A stretch of DNA of 64,000 nucleotides from Alopecurus myosuroides (GCA_028641055.1 CM054062.1:239850528-239914527); one strand, 5' to 3'. Counted from the stretch's first letter, positions 37,101 to 48,700 are shown. Program-made: numbers and translations. Notes: generated from the sequence alone by a model not told the origin.

Positions 37101-38373
37101 ACTGAGTTGGGCTCTGCCCATATTATCCTTTCTAACGGATGGCACATTGCCAAGTGACGAGGTCACAGCCAGGCAGATACAGAGAAGATCCAAGGGATAC
37201 ACAATCATCAACAAGGTGCTGCATAGAAGGAGTCCTACTGGTGTGCTGCAACGCTGCGTAGAGCCAGAGGAAGGAGAAGAAATTCTGATAGAGATACACC
37301 AAGGATAATGCGGACATCACGCCTCTTCTCGGGCTCTGGTCAACAAGGCTTTCCGGCATGGCTTCTTCTGGCTCACTGCCTTGAGACAAGCTGAAGATAT
37401 AGTAAGAAAGTGCAACGGGTGCCAGAGGTTCGCAAGCAAGATCCATATGCCAGCTTCCGAGTTGAAGACCATTCTCATTACTTGGCCGTTTGGTGTTTGG
37501 TGTTTGGATATGGTGGGTCCTTTCAAGCCAGCTAGAGGCAACATGACTCACATCTTGGTCATGGTTGACAAGTTCACCGAGTGGATTGAGGTCAAGCCTA
37601 TTCAGAAGTGTGATGGAGTCACAGCAGTGAGTTTCCTGAAGGATGTCATTTTGAGATACGGCTACCCGCACAGCATCATCACTGATAATGGCACAAACTT
37701 TGCTGAGGGTGCATTCGCAAGATTCTCCAGAGAGAAGCGGATCCGGCTAGATGTTGCATCTGTTGTGCATCCTGCCTCCAATAGGCAAGTTGAAAGAGAA
37801 AATGGCATGGTCCTATCCGGGATAAAGCCAAGGCTGATTGAGCCATTACAGCGAACCCCTAGTTGTTGGCTGGACGAGTTGCCGGCGGTGTTGTGGAGTC
37901 TAAGGACTACCCCTAACCGATCAACCGGATACACACCATTCTTCTTGGTATATGGAGCTGAGGCCGTGTTGCCCACTGACCTAGAGCATGACTCGCCCCG
38001 AGTAACCCTCTACACTAAGGCGGAGGCGAGAGAAGCTCGAGAAAATAACGTTGAACTGCTAGAAGAAGCAAGAGAGTTAACTCTGTCACGTTCAACCATT
38101 TATCAGCAAAACCTGAGGCGTTATCACAGCCGGAAAGTAAACCCAAGGGTTTTCCGAGAAGGAGACATGGTCCTTAGGCTCGTGCAGCGCACGACCGGGA
38201 TGCACAAGCTATCCCCTCCGTGGGAAGGGCCTTTCATTGTGAGCAAGGCTCTGCACAATGACGCCTACTACCTAGTTGATGCACAGGCACCCCAGAAGAA
38301 CATGCCGGATAAAGCTGGAGAGGAATCTAAGCGCCCCTGGAAGGTAGCTCTACTCCGCTGTTTTCATTCTTGA
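34138..38373 (+). pseudogene. pol of the Tat element: protease, RT, RNase H, integrase
   Basis: One reading frame spans the whole 4.2 kb, broken by TAG at 34411, 34948, 35131 and 36343 and TAA at 37306, with no frameshift. Domains: protease with active-site IDNGSS (Asp codon 34369); reverse transcriptase with the intact YVDD box (35551-35562); RNase H; a second RNase H-like domain (FDGSKVKEGLGAG, AEYEALVHGL, GDSDLVIQQV) of the type found in Tat elements; and integrase with zinc-binding HH/CNGC and catalytic Asp, Asp, Glu in LDMVGPF, ITDNGTNF and NRQVERENG. No chromodomain was seen. All catalytic residues are kept, so the stops look younger than the frame. Confidence 0.92.
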
Positions 38374-39023
38374 GAAAAAAGTTGTATGCATCTCCTCAAA
38401 CTGACTTAAATTCTAGTCGGCACTCCGAATTCAAACTCGGGGACTGCCCTTGTCCAAATTTGCTCTGTGTTGTTCTGTTCTGTTTTACCTTGCCTACTCA
38501 GTTGCCTTACTTAGAATTTCATAAGCATATCTAGTAATGTGTTTAAACCCAAAGGCCAACTCTTCGACTATGCTGCTGTCCGCAACCCGGCTTCATGGCA
38601 AGCAAGAGAACAAACCAAAGGTCAATAAGCACATGAAAAATTGCTAAGGAAAAGAGAGGTGTAGCAACCAAGTAGGGTGTTCTTTACTGTTTTTGTTGTC
38701 TTTTTTCGGTTAAGTGGTAGGCGGCGTTACCATGCAGTTTTCTAAGTGGCTAAGTATCTCAAACTTGAACTTTAAAATCTTGTGAATCGACTACCAAAAA
38801 GCCACAACTGGCAGGTAAGAGCAAAAACAAAGAGAACAAGTGAATGAAAAATGCAACTCGGGGACTTGCATTGAAACGCAACCCGACATTGAGCCAGAGT
38901 TGCTAAACTGTTAACCAAATAAAACTGAGTAGCAAGGAACTTAAGACTTAAACTTGTTCGATACATATGCGACTGGCATCCCGGGGATCTGATGAGATTG
39001 TCTGGAGATAAAGTTTGCAGGAG
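38374..39023. other. Spacer between pol and the convergent antisense gene
   Basis: 650 bp between the 3' ends of the sense pol and the antisense gene. It contains two copies of ACTCGGGGACT resembling the polypurine tract (about 38437 and 38867) and an AATAAA at about 38918 that could serve sense transcripts. No gene is supported. Confidence 0.6.
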
Positions 39024-42000
39024 CTATGCAGCAGTGGAGGCAGTATCAGTGTTGGTGTTGGTAGGCGCTTCCGGCTCGGAGGCAACAGTGGTTGTGATAG
39101 GCTCGACTGAAGGAGGAGTCGCAGTTGTAGCGATGGGCTCTGATGCCGGGTTTGAGGCTTGAGTGGATTGTGTGCTGGGAAGAGGATAGAGCTCGGCAGA
39201 CGCAGTCCCACTCGCGCCCAACTCGGGAGCTAGGCCATCACTCACCATCTCGGTGGTGATGGTCGCTTCCTGCTCGGCGGATTGCGCCTGCTCAGCCTCC
39301 GGGTTGGCTCCCATCCTGGAGTCCTCCACAGTATCGCGCTGCTCGCTTTCCCCCTGCTCGGCCTCCTCATGCTCGGACTCTTCCTGTTCCTCGTCATCCT
39401 GGCCTTGCTCTTCGTCGCCATCATCCTCGAACTTGGCCTCGCCCTCGTCTTCATCACCCTCAACATCCGTATCTGGCTCGGTGGGGCCGTCGATGAACAC
39501 GCTCGTGTCGGCGTAGGAGGCACGCTTGTAGGCCACTGCCTTCCGGCGGGAGACGCACGCGGGGCGTTTGGTCCACTTGGATCCATTACGCCGAGTTCCA
39601 ACCCTGTCGAGATCCAGGTTCTCGTACCAAGACAAAATGAAGTGAAGGAGCTCATCGGCGCCTGCCCGAGCAGCGGAAGCACGCCACTTCTTCAACTCCA
39701 CCTTGACCTAGTCCAGGTTGGTGGCGATCTCGCGGAAGGTCTCCGGAACATCCTTCTTGGGCCAGAAGAGCTTGTGCAACTTGATACCAGTAGACACCAT
39801 GGAGGTGCCCAGGCCCTTGAGGGATCGGATTTGCGTCTTGAGGTTGAGGAGATGATCGCTGATGCTGGATGTGTTGTCAATATTCAGACCAGAGGCGGCC
39901 CTGGCTTGCCTTGCCTTGTCCACAGCAGGTACACTAGCGGAACGGAGTTCCGGGAAGATATCTGCATAAGGATCTGAGTTGGATCAGAAACAGTGACCGA
40001 GAAGAAGTGAAACCGGGTGGAAGAAGGCAGAGAAGAAAAAGACAAGAGAAGTAAGGAGTAGCAGTAACTCACATTCCATGTCCACCACCAGGCCTCCCAG
40101 CTTGACCTTCCAGTCCTCAACGTCTTGGAGATGCTTGTCATGGATGCGGCGCGAATCAGTGATTTTCTCCTCGAGAGCTTGGTTCCTTTCCTTGAGCATG
40201 GTGTTTTCTAGCTCGAGTGCTCGCTTCTCAGCAACGACAGTCGCTTCAAACTCCTGCTTCTCGCGGACGGAGTTGATTGCGGTTTGGAGTGCAGCTGAGA
40301 GATCAACTTGGAGCTTCTCAAACTCTGTCCTCTCGGCAGCGCGCTCCTTCTCAATCTCGGCTTCCCGTGCCTGCACTTGCTGGTGTGCCTCAGCAGGAGT
40401 GAGGCAGTTCAGATGCTGCTCCCGGAAGTTCTTATATTCTTCTGCGAGAAGAACAACACCATTGAGCAGGGTAGCCAGCGGAGAGAAGGCAAATACAGAG
40501 AAGAGAGAACATAACTCACCTTCCAGAGAAGAGATTTTACTCTGTGCGGAGGCAGCAAAAATCTCACAATCTTGGTGTCTTTCCACCAGAGCTTTGAGCT
40601 CGCCTACAGAGAAGAAAGCAGTTGAGCAAAAAGCAAAAAACGGGCGTAAGTACAAAACGCACAAACCGATATGCTAAAAGCTTACCTTCGATTTCAGAGA
40701 GCTTGAGGGTGCGGTCCAGAGCCTGCTGCTCCATGGCATCCCTGACTCTCTTCTCAGCCTCGAGAGATTGGTTTTGTTCTCTGGCTTGGCGGTGATTCCA
40801 GAGAAGCTGACGGAAAACTTTTGTCCTTTTTTGGACGCTATCCTGCAGGGGAGAAGGAAGGAGAATAAGTTTTGGAGGTTTTGGAAGATTTGGCCCGAGT
40901 AGATTTCAACTCGGTTGAGCCTCATCTACTCGCCCGAATCTCGGGGACTGGGGTAGTGACTAAGAGAAGAGAAAGAAGAAAATGGCAACTCGGAAAATTC
41001 AAAAGGGAGAGGGACACTTACGACATAACTTTGCTCGATATCTTCAATATTCTTGCGCAACACGAACAACTTGCCGGCCAGAGTGCTGCAAGGGCTGGCC
41101 ACGGCCATGCCAACAGGACCAATGTCGGCCTTGTTCCAGTATGTCCGGTAATGATCGAGCTTGCCCAACTCGGCACCATCCCAGGCGTGATTGCCGTACA
41201 CCTTGCTATCCCAGGCCTTCTCGACGTGGCCTACCCGGTCCAAGATGGTTGCAATGCCTCCTTCGGGTAGCTCCTCGTCGTCCTCGCCGCGGGAAGAGAG
41301 TTCCTTAATGACCAAGGAGTCTTTCTTTCCCTTGGACTTGGAGAGGCTCGCGGCTTTGCGTTCTTTGAGAGCGGCTAGCCACTAATCCTCCTTGGACAAT
41401 TGGATTTGGTGGTGCTGATGCAGTTCTGTCCAATACTCGGGATACTTGCGCTGCCCGCTGGCACCAGCACCAGCACTCAGTTTCTCGATAGGACCAAGGG
41501 TAACCTCGGAGGGAACCAGGCTGATGTTTGGGTTAGGCGTTGTCTTGTTCTGAGTAAGCGTCAGCTGGGTGCTCTTGATCGGCTGTCCGGGTTGGCCGCC
41601 TTGCGGCTTGGAGGGCAGCGCCTGTCCAGCCTATGAGGCGGCGCGTCTTGGCTGCATCCGGGTTGGTTCAGCACCCGCCTTGGTAGTCTTCTTGGTGCTT
41701 GGTGTGGGGGTTGGCCGAGAAGGCGGAGGTGCTTGGAAGACTGGCTGAGAAGGAGGTGGCACATGTTTGACAGGTGAAGGTATTGCGCGAGTCGAAGGTG
41801 CCTTTGCTCGGTTGGCAGCAGCGACATCCGGCTGCACCGCGTACTCACGGGAGGGATCCTCCACGGAGTCCTCTGTGTGCTGCATGGCAGCGGGATCCTC
41901 GGTGTGCTGCGCGGTAGCAGCATCTTCTACCCGCTGCTCGGCAGCGGGGTTGGGTTGTGCTGCAGCATTGGTCTCGGGCTGCTGCTCGGTGGTGGCGTCT

Positions 42001-44097
42001 AGCCGCTCCACGGCCGTGGTGTCCTGCTGCTGCTCTGCAGCATGTTCAGCGTCTTGCCCAGCTAATGCAACTGGGGGAGTTGGCGGTCTCTCGCTGTTGG
42101 CAGCGTCTGGGGCAGCCTGCTGTGCTTCAGGCTGCAGCTATTCGGAGACGTGGTCGGTATCATCCCCGGCGCCATCGTTCTCGACGTCGAGATCTTGCTC
42201 TTCGTCAATAGGGGAGGACACACGCGTCCTACCCTGCGGTTCCTGGTTTTCATCATCATCCGAGAGCTCTACAAGCTGCTCTCGGGGCGCGGTTGTTTTC
42301 TTCTTGGGACGAGGTGCATCAGTGGCATCAGCGTCGAGAGCCTCACTGGAAGAAGAAATAGAGTCAGAAGGGAAGCGGAAAAAGGAACAAGGGAAAAGCA
42401 CAACAGAGAACCAGGGTATACTCGGAAGCACTTACCCGTCCATGGTAGGGGCGCGTTTTCGGCGGCCGGTGGTGACTTTGATTGCTGGCTTCTTCTTGGT
42501 CCTCTTGGGAGGAGGTGCCCGTGCACCACTTCCAGTCCTTTTCCGAGTAGTAGGAGCAGCCACGGACACCGGAATCGCGTCCACGGGCTCCTCTAACTCG
42601 GCCAACTCAGGCTCCTCTGCAGAGAAGAAGGAAGAATTCAGAACAAGCAAAAAAGAAGGGAAGCAAAGCAGACTGCGAGTAAGCGGAAAGGTGAACCAAG
42701 TCACCTTCTTCATCTTCGGACCAATCCCGAATAGAGGCTTCAGCACGGGATTTACCTTCCTAGCCGGCGCGTGGAACACAGAGGGTGGCTTGGACGTCAT
42801 ACGCCGTGGCGTCATCCTCAGTTCTATCCGCTTGCCAGTTGGCCTCAAAGATTTTGTTGTCCTCTTCTCTCTGGCGATTGATGTGCTGTTGGTGCAAACA
42901 AGCACAATGAGTTGAGTTCTCGGATAAGAAGTTCTACCCGGAACAAGCGTGCAAACATAAAGCACATTAAGCTAAGTGGTTCTACTCGGGATAGCGTGCA
43001 AACACGAAGCATATTAAGCTAAGTGAGTCTACTCGGAACAACATGCAAACATAAAGCATACAAAGCTAAAGGTTCCTACTCAGCATAACATGCAAATACA
43101 AAGCATATAAAGCTAAGAGGAGTCCTACTTGTGGTCAATCACAAATAGTAAGGGTGCAGAGAAGAGCACTAACCTGGTTAATCTTCTTGGTGCGGCTATA
43201 TGGCATGCAACCGTATGCCCAGTTCTCGGTGAGCGTGGTCTGCATAATAGACCTGGCCCAGATGGCCACCTCAGCCTTGCCGAGCTCAAAGGTCGTCGTC
43301 CTGGTACAATCCCGAGGACCTCCCATGTAGCACATCTTATGTGCTCGGTCCTGGAGCGGGAGTACCCGGCGCGAGATCCAGCACACGATTTGGTCGTCCT
43401 GAAGGAGCCCTTCTGCCGCCAACTCGGTCAAGCACTTCTCGACCTGGATGACGTCTGGCACGGTTTTCTTCGGGTCGTATCCCCAGTTCTGCCCGGTGGG
43501 CAGCGCTTTCACAAACTTAGGGAGCCCTATCCGGTCTTCGATGGGCTTTCCCTTCTTGACGGGAATGTTCTTCACATAGAGGAAGCCGCGCTGCCACTTG
43601 CGCACGGTATCCAGCCCGAGTATTCTCGGGTGGTGTCCGGTGCGGCGCTGCAGCATCATCGCACTACCCGTCTGGGTCTTCGTGCGGGGAACGAGAGGAT
43701 TGTTGGGATTGGGAACGCTTTTTTGACGGAGGAAGAAGTAGCGCGGCCAGGTTTGAACTGTCGGGTAGACACCCAGGAAAGCTTCACACACGGTGGCGTG
43801 TGTGAAGAGCATAACCATGGCGTTTGGTGGAAGGTGGTGCGGCTGAAGGCCGAAATGGCGGAGAAAGTCCGAAAAGAATTTGGAGATGGGAAGGCCGAAG
43901 CCGCATTTGAAGTGGGAGAGGAATACCACGTACTCGCCCGATTCTGGTGCCGGGATGAGCTCAGTGCCGGGAGGCCGGCAGATAACGCCGGGGGGGACTC
44001 GGCGGGTGTTCACCAGCCACTGGCAGTCTTCGGCGGTGACGTCCGAGCCCTCCCAGCCGGCTCGGGCGGGAACCGTCTCGTCTCCATGCTGGTCCAT
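39024..44097 (-). pseudogene. Eight-exon antisense gene, Transposase_28-like, with five TAG stops
   Basis: Inferred exons in transcript order: 44097-43174, 42885-42705, 42616-42436, 42345-41022, 40842-40686, 40603-40520, 40441-40073 and 39961-39024. Every junction is GT/AG, with strong donors such as CAG/GTTAGT, GG/GTAAGT, GTC/GTAAGT and AAG/GTGAGT. The phases match, and the sum is 4158 nt, exactly 1386 codons. Exon 1 holds the 'putative gypsy-type transposon' domain (GFGLPISKFF, LPPNAMVML, EAFLGVYPT, CYMGGPRDCT). Exons 2-4 are acidic, basic and Pro/Gln-rich; exons 5-7 form coiled coils (AREAEIEKERAAERTEFEKL); exon 8 ends in a Glu/Asp-rich tail. Premature stops: one in exon 2 (42760-42762), three in exon 4 (near 42138, 41631, 41382) and one in exon 8 (39708). 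Similar antisense frames are known from Grande/Retand-type elements; their function is unknown. Confidence 0.85.
42929..43127. repeat. Minisatellite in antisense intron 1
   Basis: Four imperfect units of about 50 bp, each with RGCRTGCAAACAYAAAGCA, then TTAAGCTAAG and TTCTACTCGG. It is homologous to the array at 483-790 and lies in the same intron. Confidence 0.85.
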
Positions 44098-44307
44098 GGA
44101 AGCGAGGTTGCGGTTGGAGAAGAAGAGCTCGTCGGAGTTGAGGGCGAGAATGACGGCGGTGGCGCGCCGAGATTCTTGCTCTCTGTTCTCACGGTGGGGG
44201 CGCGGTGAGTACTCGCGGTGGTGCTGCGCTCGACGGCGGCGACAGAGGCGATGGGAGCGCGAGATTGGAAAGTGAGGAGGAAAGAGAAAAGGTAGGCGGC
44301 GCGGGGG

Positions 44308-44314
44308 TATTTAT
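44308..44314 (-). promoter_or_regulatory. TATA box of the antisense gene
   Basis: The minus strand reads GAGAGATAAATACCCCC, 211 bp before the antisense ATG at 44097. It is identical over the core to the motif at 1938-1944 in the other element. It would fire away from the 3' LTR into the element. Confidence 0.6.
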
Positions 44315-44815
44315 CTCTCCACGCGAGCTGCAGTTACTACTGGATTAATCGTGGCCAGAGATCGTGTGGCGTGGGTTAACTGCCCGTTAGAAACGCACAC
44401 AGCGAATACGCTCGCGTAACGGGCGCAGTTAAGCCCACGTCCTGGATCGTGGGCTTTTGAGTACTTGTTCGAGGTGACCTAACGGGCTGTGGGCCCTGGG
44501 TGCAGTGATAGGCGCGTGGCCTGCTGCTGCGCAGGCACCGAGGCGTCAAGGGCTTGCGCGTGTGACGCGTGCCCCACGGTGACACGAGAAGCTGGATTCG
44601 ATCTGGACAGTGCGGGATCGCGTTGAAAATTTCACCAAGGTAATTTACTCGGCGCAGAAAGGATTTCTCCAATAAGCGTGATGGGGAAGTTCGAGTAGCA
44701 GTTGGGTCAGGTTTGAAGTGCAACTCGGCCTCATTCTTTCAAAGAAGACAATTTGGTTTAAGCTGGCAGAGCCCTACAAACAAGTTCGCTGGACTCTACC
44801 AGCTTCGGGGACTAA

Positions 44816-45692
44816 TGTCGGGGGGCTACCCCCGAGTAGGGGTAAGGCAGGTGGTAAAATGAAGGTCAGGGTGCTATTTACCGGGTAGGCGGCTACTCGG
44901 GTAGCCTCTACCCGGTAGTTTCTATTCGGTCATAAGTATTGAAGGACAAAAGAAGATAAGGAGAAAGATTATAATCGTCCGGGTAGGGTCAGGTGGTCCG
45001 AGTAGATGGGCTGCAATCCTACTCGGGCAAGAAGTCAATGGAGCCGTTCTGACAAGATCACGGAGATCCCGCAGCCGTACAGGCGTGCGGTTCAACTTAC
45101 GGAGCGCATGATTATCCGCGCAACAGCGTGGCTACAGTGAGGTAGGCGCCTGTCATGTCCTGTCACTGACAGAGGGGACATGACATGTCGAGGGGCCTAC
45201 TCCGTGTCACTGACAGGGTGGACAGGTCCTGTCAGTCAGACGACGCGGCGACTTCCCGCACCCGCGTCAGCGAGAAACCGGAGGCGTGCTCTGCGCCACT
45301 GTGGAGATGTCACATCATCGTACCTTTTATTCTTTGTTTACTCGGCTGGGCACCAGTATATAAGGTGCCCTTCCCCCTCCTGCGCGAGGGACGTTACGCG
45401 AGAGACCATTTATTGCACAAGCAAGTGTTAGCTGTAGAGAGAGCAGAGAGTGGCTACTCGGCTGAGAGGCAACTTTGTACTATGGCTACTCGGATATCAT
45501 ACATACAGAGAGATAGGTAGGAGTAGGGGTGTTACCTCCACACGAGGGCCCCGAACCTGGGTAGTTCTTGGTGTTTGCAGTGTTACCTGAGCGCGTCTAC
45601 TCGACGTGCGATCCCTCCCCGGATACCTACAGCCATCCATCGGCCCCAAACTTAAGCCATCCCATGGCATCTGTCTTTATCCATCCATGACA
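44816..45692 (+). repeat. 3' LTR of the Tat element
   Basis: Starts TGTCGGGGGGCTACCC, directly after the polypurine tract, and ends CATGACA before the ttttc duplication. TATATAAG at 45357-45364 lies inside GGGCACC/GGTGCCC. It is a few percent diverged from the 5' LTR. Confidence 0.95.
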
Positions 45693-45697
45693 TTTTC

Positions 45698-45955
45698 CTA
45701 TGATTTATACGATGTTTTACGGTGGACAGAAGAAATCTGTTTCGTGCGCAGAAATCCGAAAACCAACTCCAACTCTCGTCGGAAACTTTACTTGGCACAA
45801 CTAAAACATGAAAATAGAGATAAAAAAGGAGTTTCTACAGAAGTATACAACCCCTTGACTCAAATAAAACATAGAAAAACACAGCAAAAATAAAACCAGG
45901 GGTTATCTGCCAATAAGTGCTTTTCTTTAAAGCCTTTTAGCTAGGCATGATAATT
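45698..45955 (-). other. Continuation of the interrupted Athila-like element
   Basis: Resumes the sequence broken at 30574 and leads into the coding part to the right. No open frame of note. Confidence 0.6.
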
Positions 45956-48588
45956 TTAGAAGATGCTCACATGAGAAATATTAATTGAAGCAAAAGAGAG
46001 CATCAGGAAGCAAACATATTTTTTTTTACGTCTAACCCACTTCCTATGAAAAAGAATCTTGTAGAAAAACAAGTCAATAAAGCATAAAGTGGCTAGCATA
46101 GGAAAGCAAAATAAGTGCAACTTCAAAAATTTCAACATATAGAGGGGAAACTTGATATTGTTGAGATGCATAAAATTATGTTTCCCTATATCATAATAAC
46201 TTTCAATATGATCATGAATTAAATTAACAATATAACTATCACATATAACATTCTTATCATGAGCCACATGCATAAAAGAATTATTACTCTCTACATAAGT
46301 ATAGTCATTCTTATTAATAGTAGTGGGAGAAAATTCAACAAAATAACTATCATTATCATTCTCATCACCATAATCATCAAATATAGGAGGCATACTGCAA
46401 TCATAATTAATTTTCTCCTCAATAGTAGGTGGACTGAATATATCATAATCATTATAATCATCATAAAGAACTCCAACATGGTAGACAAGTTGTATATTAG
46501 GGAGATGGTTTTGGGTAATCCCTCCATAACTATGACAAGTTTCATAAGGATAATTGTAATCATAGCCTATGTTATAGCATATTTTATAATAGTTATCAAA
46601 GACTGGAGGCATAGTATCATCATAAGCAATATCATCATTTTTACTAGAAAGAGATGTATCAAGCATATAATCATCAGTAGCAAAAGGATTTTCAAACACA
46701 TCATCCACAAGCTCAGAGATTTCTATATCATCATTGGAAGGAACATGGATGGCACTAATAGTACATCAATTATCATCATTTTAAGAATTAGTACCAAAGA
46801 GATTTTCAATATCAGAAGTAGTGTGTTTACCACAATCATGATCACTTTCATAAATAAGAGGCATAGGAAAATCAACGAGTTCAGACTCATCAAAAACTAT
46901 AAAGGGAGAAACATGCTTAGGGGGAGATACCGTTACCTCTCTCCTTTTACTCCTCCTCTTCTTCTTCTTACTCTCTCTAAGAGGGAGAGGCTTGAAAGAA
47001 AGCTTCTCCACATACCCTGGTTTATTGTCAGAAATAGTAGAAAGAACTTTGGAGGATTCCTCCACTTCATTAATAAGATGAAAACAAATATTAGCCCTGT
47101 CATATTTTGGTAAAGTCTCCTCTTTTATAATATTTTGTATGTAAGTATTTGTGTGGCAATTATTAACACAATAAAGATGACAACCATGCAGGACACTATT
47201 CATATCAAGAGCACTCATATCTACCAAAGAAGTTTTTCTTGATAACTCTTCAGACCCCAAAAATAATGTAAGTTCATCATGCTGATTAGAAGTGATCATG
47301 TCATCACAATATAAACTTCCAGTATTCGAATAGCTATTACAGCCTGAGCATTGAAAATTGAAATGACCCACTTTACAACAAAGTTCACAAGTAAAAGGAT
47401 AGAGGGCACAAACTTTTTTACCAAGATCATCTAAAGCCCTGCCCCACTTTCTAGTTTTTTAATTCCTATGCTGGATGCAATATTCTTCTTCGGTTTGATT
47501 CTTTTCACAAGGTCTAACTGCTCCACAAAAATTAACATGCTTATAAGAAATAGTACTTTCAGAAGTTTGAGCATGTTCATTGCAATCATTTATAACAATT
47601 TTATTTTTCATGCAAGTGTCTTTAAAAGGTACATGATGTATGTACCCATTTGATTTAGGCACATTAATATAAGAAGCAAAGGATCTATACCAACCAACAA
47701 TTATTTGAGGATCAAGACCATATTTAGCACTAAGCTCTTGAAAATCAGCAGTTTCAGCGAAAGACTTAATGCAATCATACTCATAGTTTATACCTGATTC
47801 TTTACCTTTGTCGTTATTCCAACCTTCATTATTGGTTTCAATTGTTTCAAGAAGATCCCATTTAGCTTCAACCTTCTTACTTGAGAAAGAACCCTCTGAA
47901 CATGCATCTAGATAATCCCTGTAATGTCCTGAAAGCCTTGCATAAAAAATAGTAACAATTATTTCCTTAGGAAGCTCATGGTTAGGACATTTAAGTATTA
48001 ATGTTTTCAGTCTTCCCCAAGCTTGAGCAATTCTTTCTCCATCATGAGGCCAAAAATTATAAATGTAATTCCTATCTAAATACAGTTCATGAGAAGAATA
48101 AAATTTAGAATGAAATAGAGATTCAAGCTCCTTCCACTCCAAATGATGAGGATCATCTAGTAACTCATACCACTCCCTTGCTTTGTCCTTAAGTGACAAA
48201 GAGAATAGCCTCCTCTTAACTTGGTCCATTGAAATACTTGCACACTTGAACAACTCCCATAATTCATGTATAAAGAGTAATGATCACTAGGATGTACAAT
48301 TCCATCTCCAAAATAGCAGTTGTTCCTGACACGTTCAACAATTTTCATCGGTACTTTAAAAGGAATACTTTCCGCAGGAGGATTTAAAATATCACATATG
48401 GGAGATAAAGTATCATCAGAGCAAATTTTCTGCTCTAGAGCTAGGGAGCTAAAAAGTTTAGAAAAACTAGCTTCCCCAAGCTTAGACTTTTCCATAGTAT
48501 TAGAAATAATTGTATCCAAATAATTAATGCTAATAACATTGCTACGAGCATACAAATAAAGCTCCCTCATATTTTTGTTCTTTTCCAT
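45956..48588 (-). pseudogene. gag and acidic orphan frame of a minus-strand Athila-like element
   Basis: Reading from 48588: MEKNKNMREL..., capsid start (KIVERVRNNCYFGDGIVHPSDH), a frameshift near 48260, then the capsid core (MDQVKRRLFSLSLKDKAREW, IYNFWPHDGERIAQAWGR) to a stop at 47459. The same frame continues through a zinc knuckle CELCCKVGHFNFQC (CX2CX4HX4C, near 47385) and a region with a Lys/Arg cluster. After stops near 46781 it runs into a Tyr/Asp-rich segment (45956-46708) that ends with a hydrophobic stretch. No protease, RT or integrase follows in the remaining internal DNA. The capsid matches that of the element at 54125 onward. Gag identity is supported; the role of the acidic segment is unknown. 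Confidence 0.75.
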
Positions 48589-48700
48589 TAAGCTTAACTA
48601 GTGAAAATAAAAACAAGAAACACAAAGATATAATTGCAGAATCTAAAGGAAATAACTTCGAGCACTCACACCCGAGGATGTGAGAACCTTTTACCTTACC

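Larger units (their letters stand above)
30575..45692 (+). mobile_element. Complete Ty3/gypsy Tat-lineage retrotransposon (15.1 kb)
   Basis: LTRs at 30575-31449 (875 bp) and 44816-45692 (877 bp) are flanked by the 5-bp target duplication ttttc (30570-30574 and 45693-45697). A primer-binding site TGGCGCCCACCGTGGGGCC lies at 31452-31470 and a polypurine tract CTTCGGGGACTAA precedes the 3' LTR. Sense-strand gag and pol occupy 31797-38373; a long antisense gene fills 39024-44097. Domain order protease-RT-RNase H-second RNase H-like-integrase, plus an antisense gene before the 3' LTR, fits the Tat/Retand group. Six LTR differences were counted in the first ~170 bp and divergence overall is a few percent, so insertion is not very recent. 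Gag and pol carry stops and frameshifts, so the copy is dead for the sense proteins. Confidence 0.93.

Noticed and set aside
43129..44208. 359-codon plus-strand open frame
   Set aside because: It is the complement of antisense exon 1 and part of its promoter. Codon conservation supports the minus strand.
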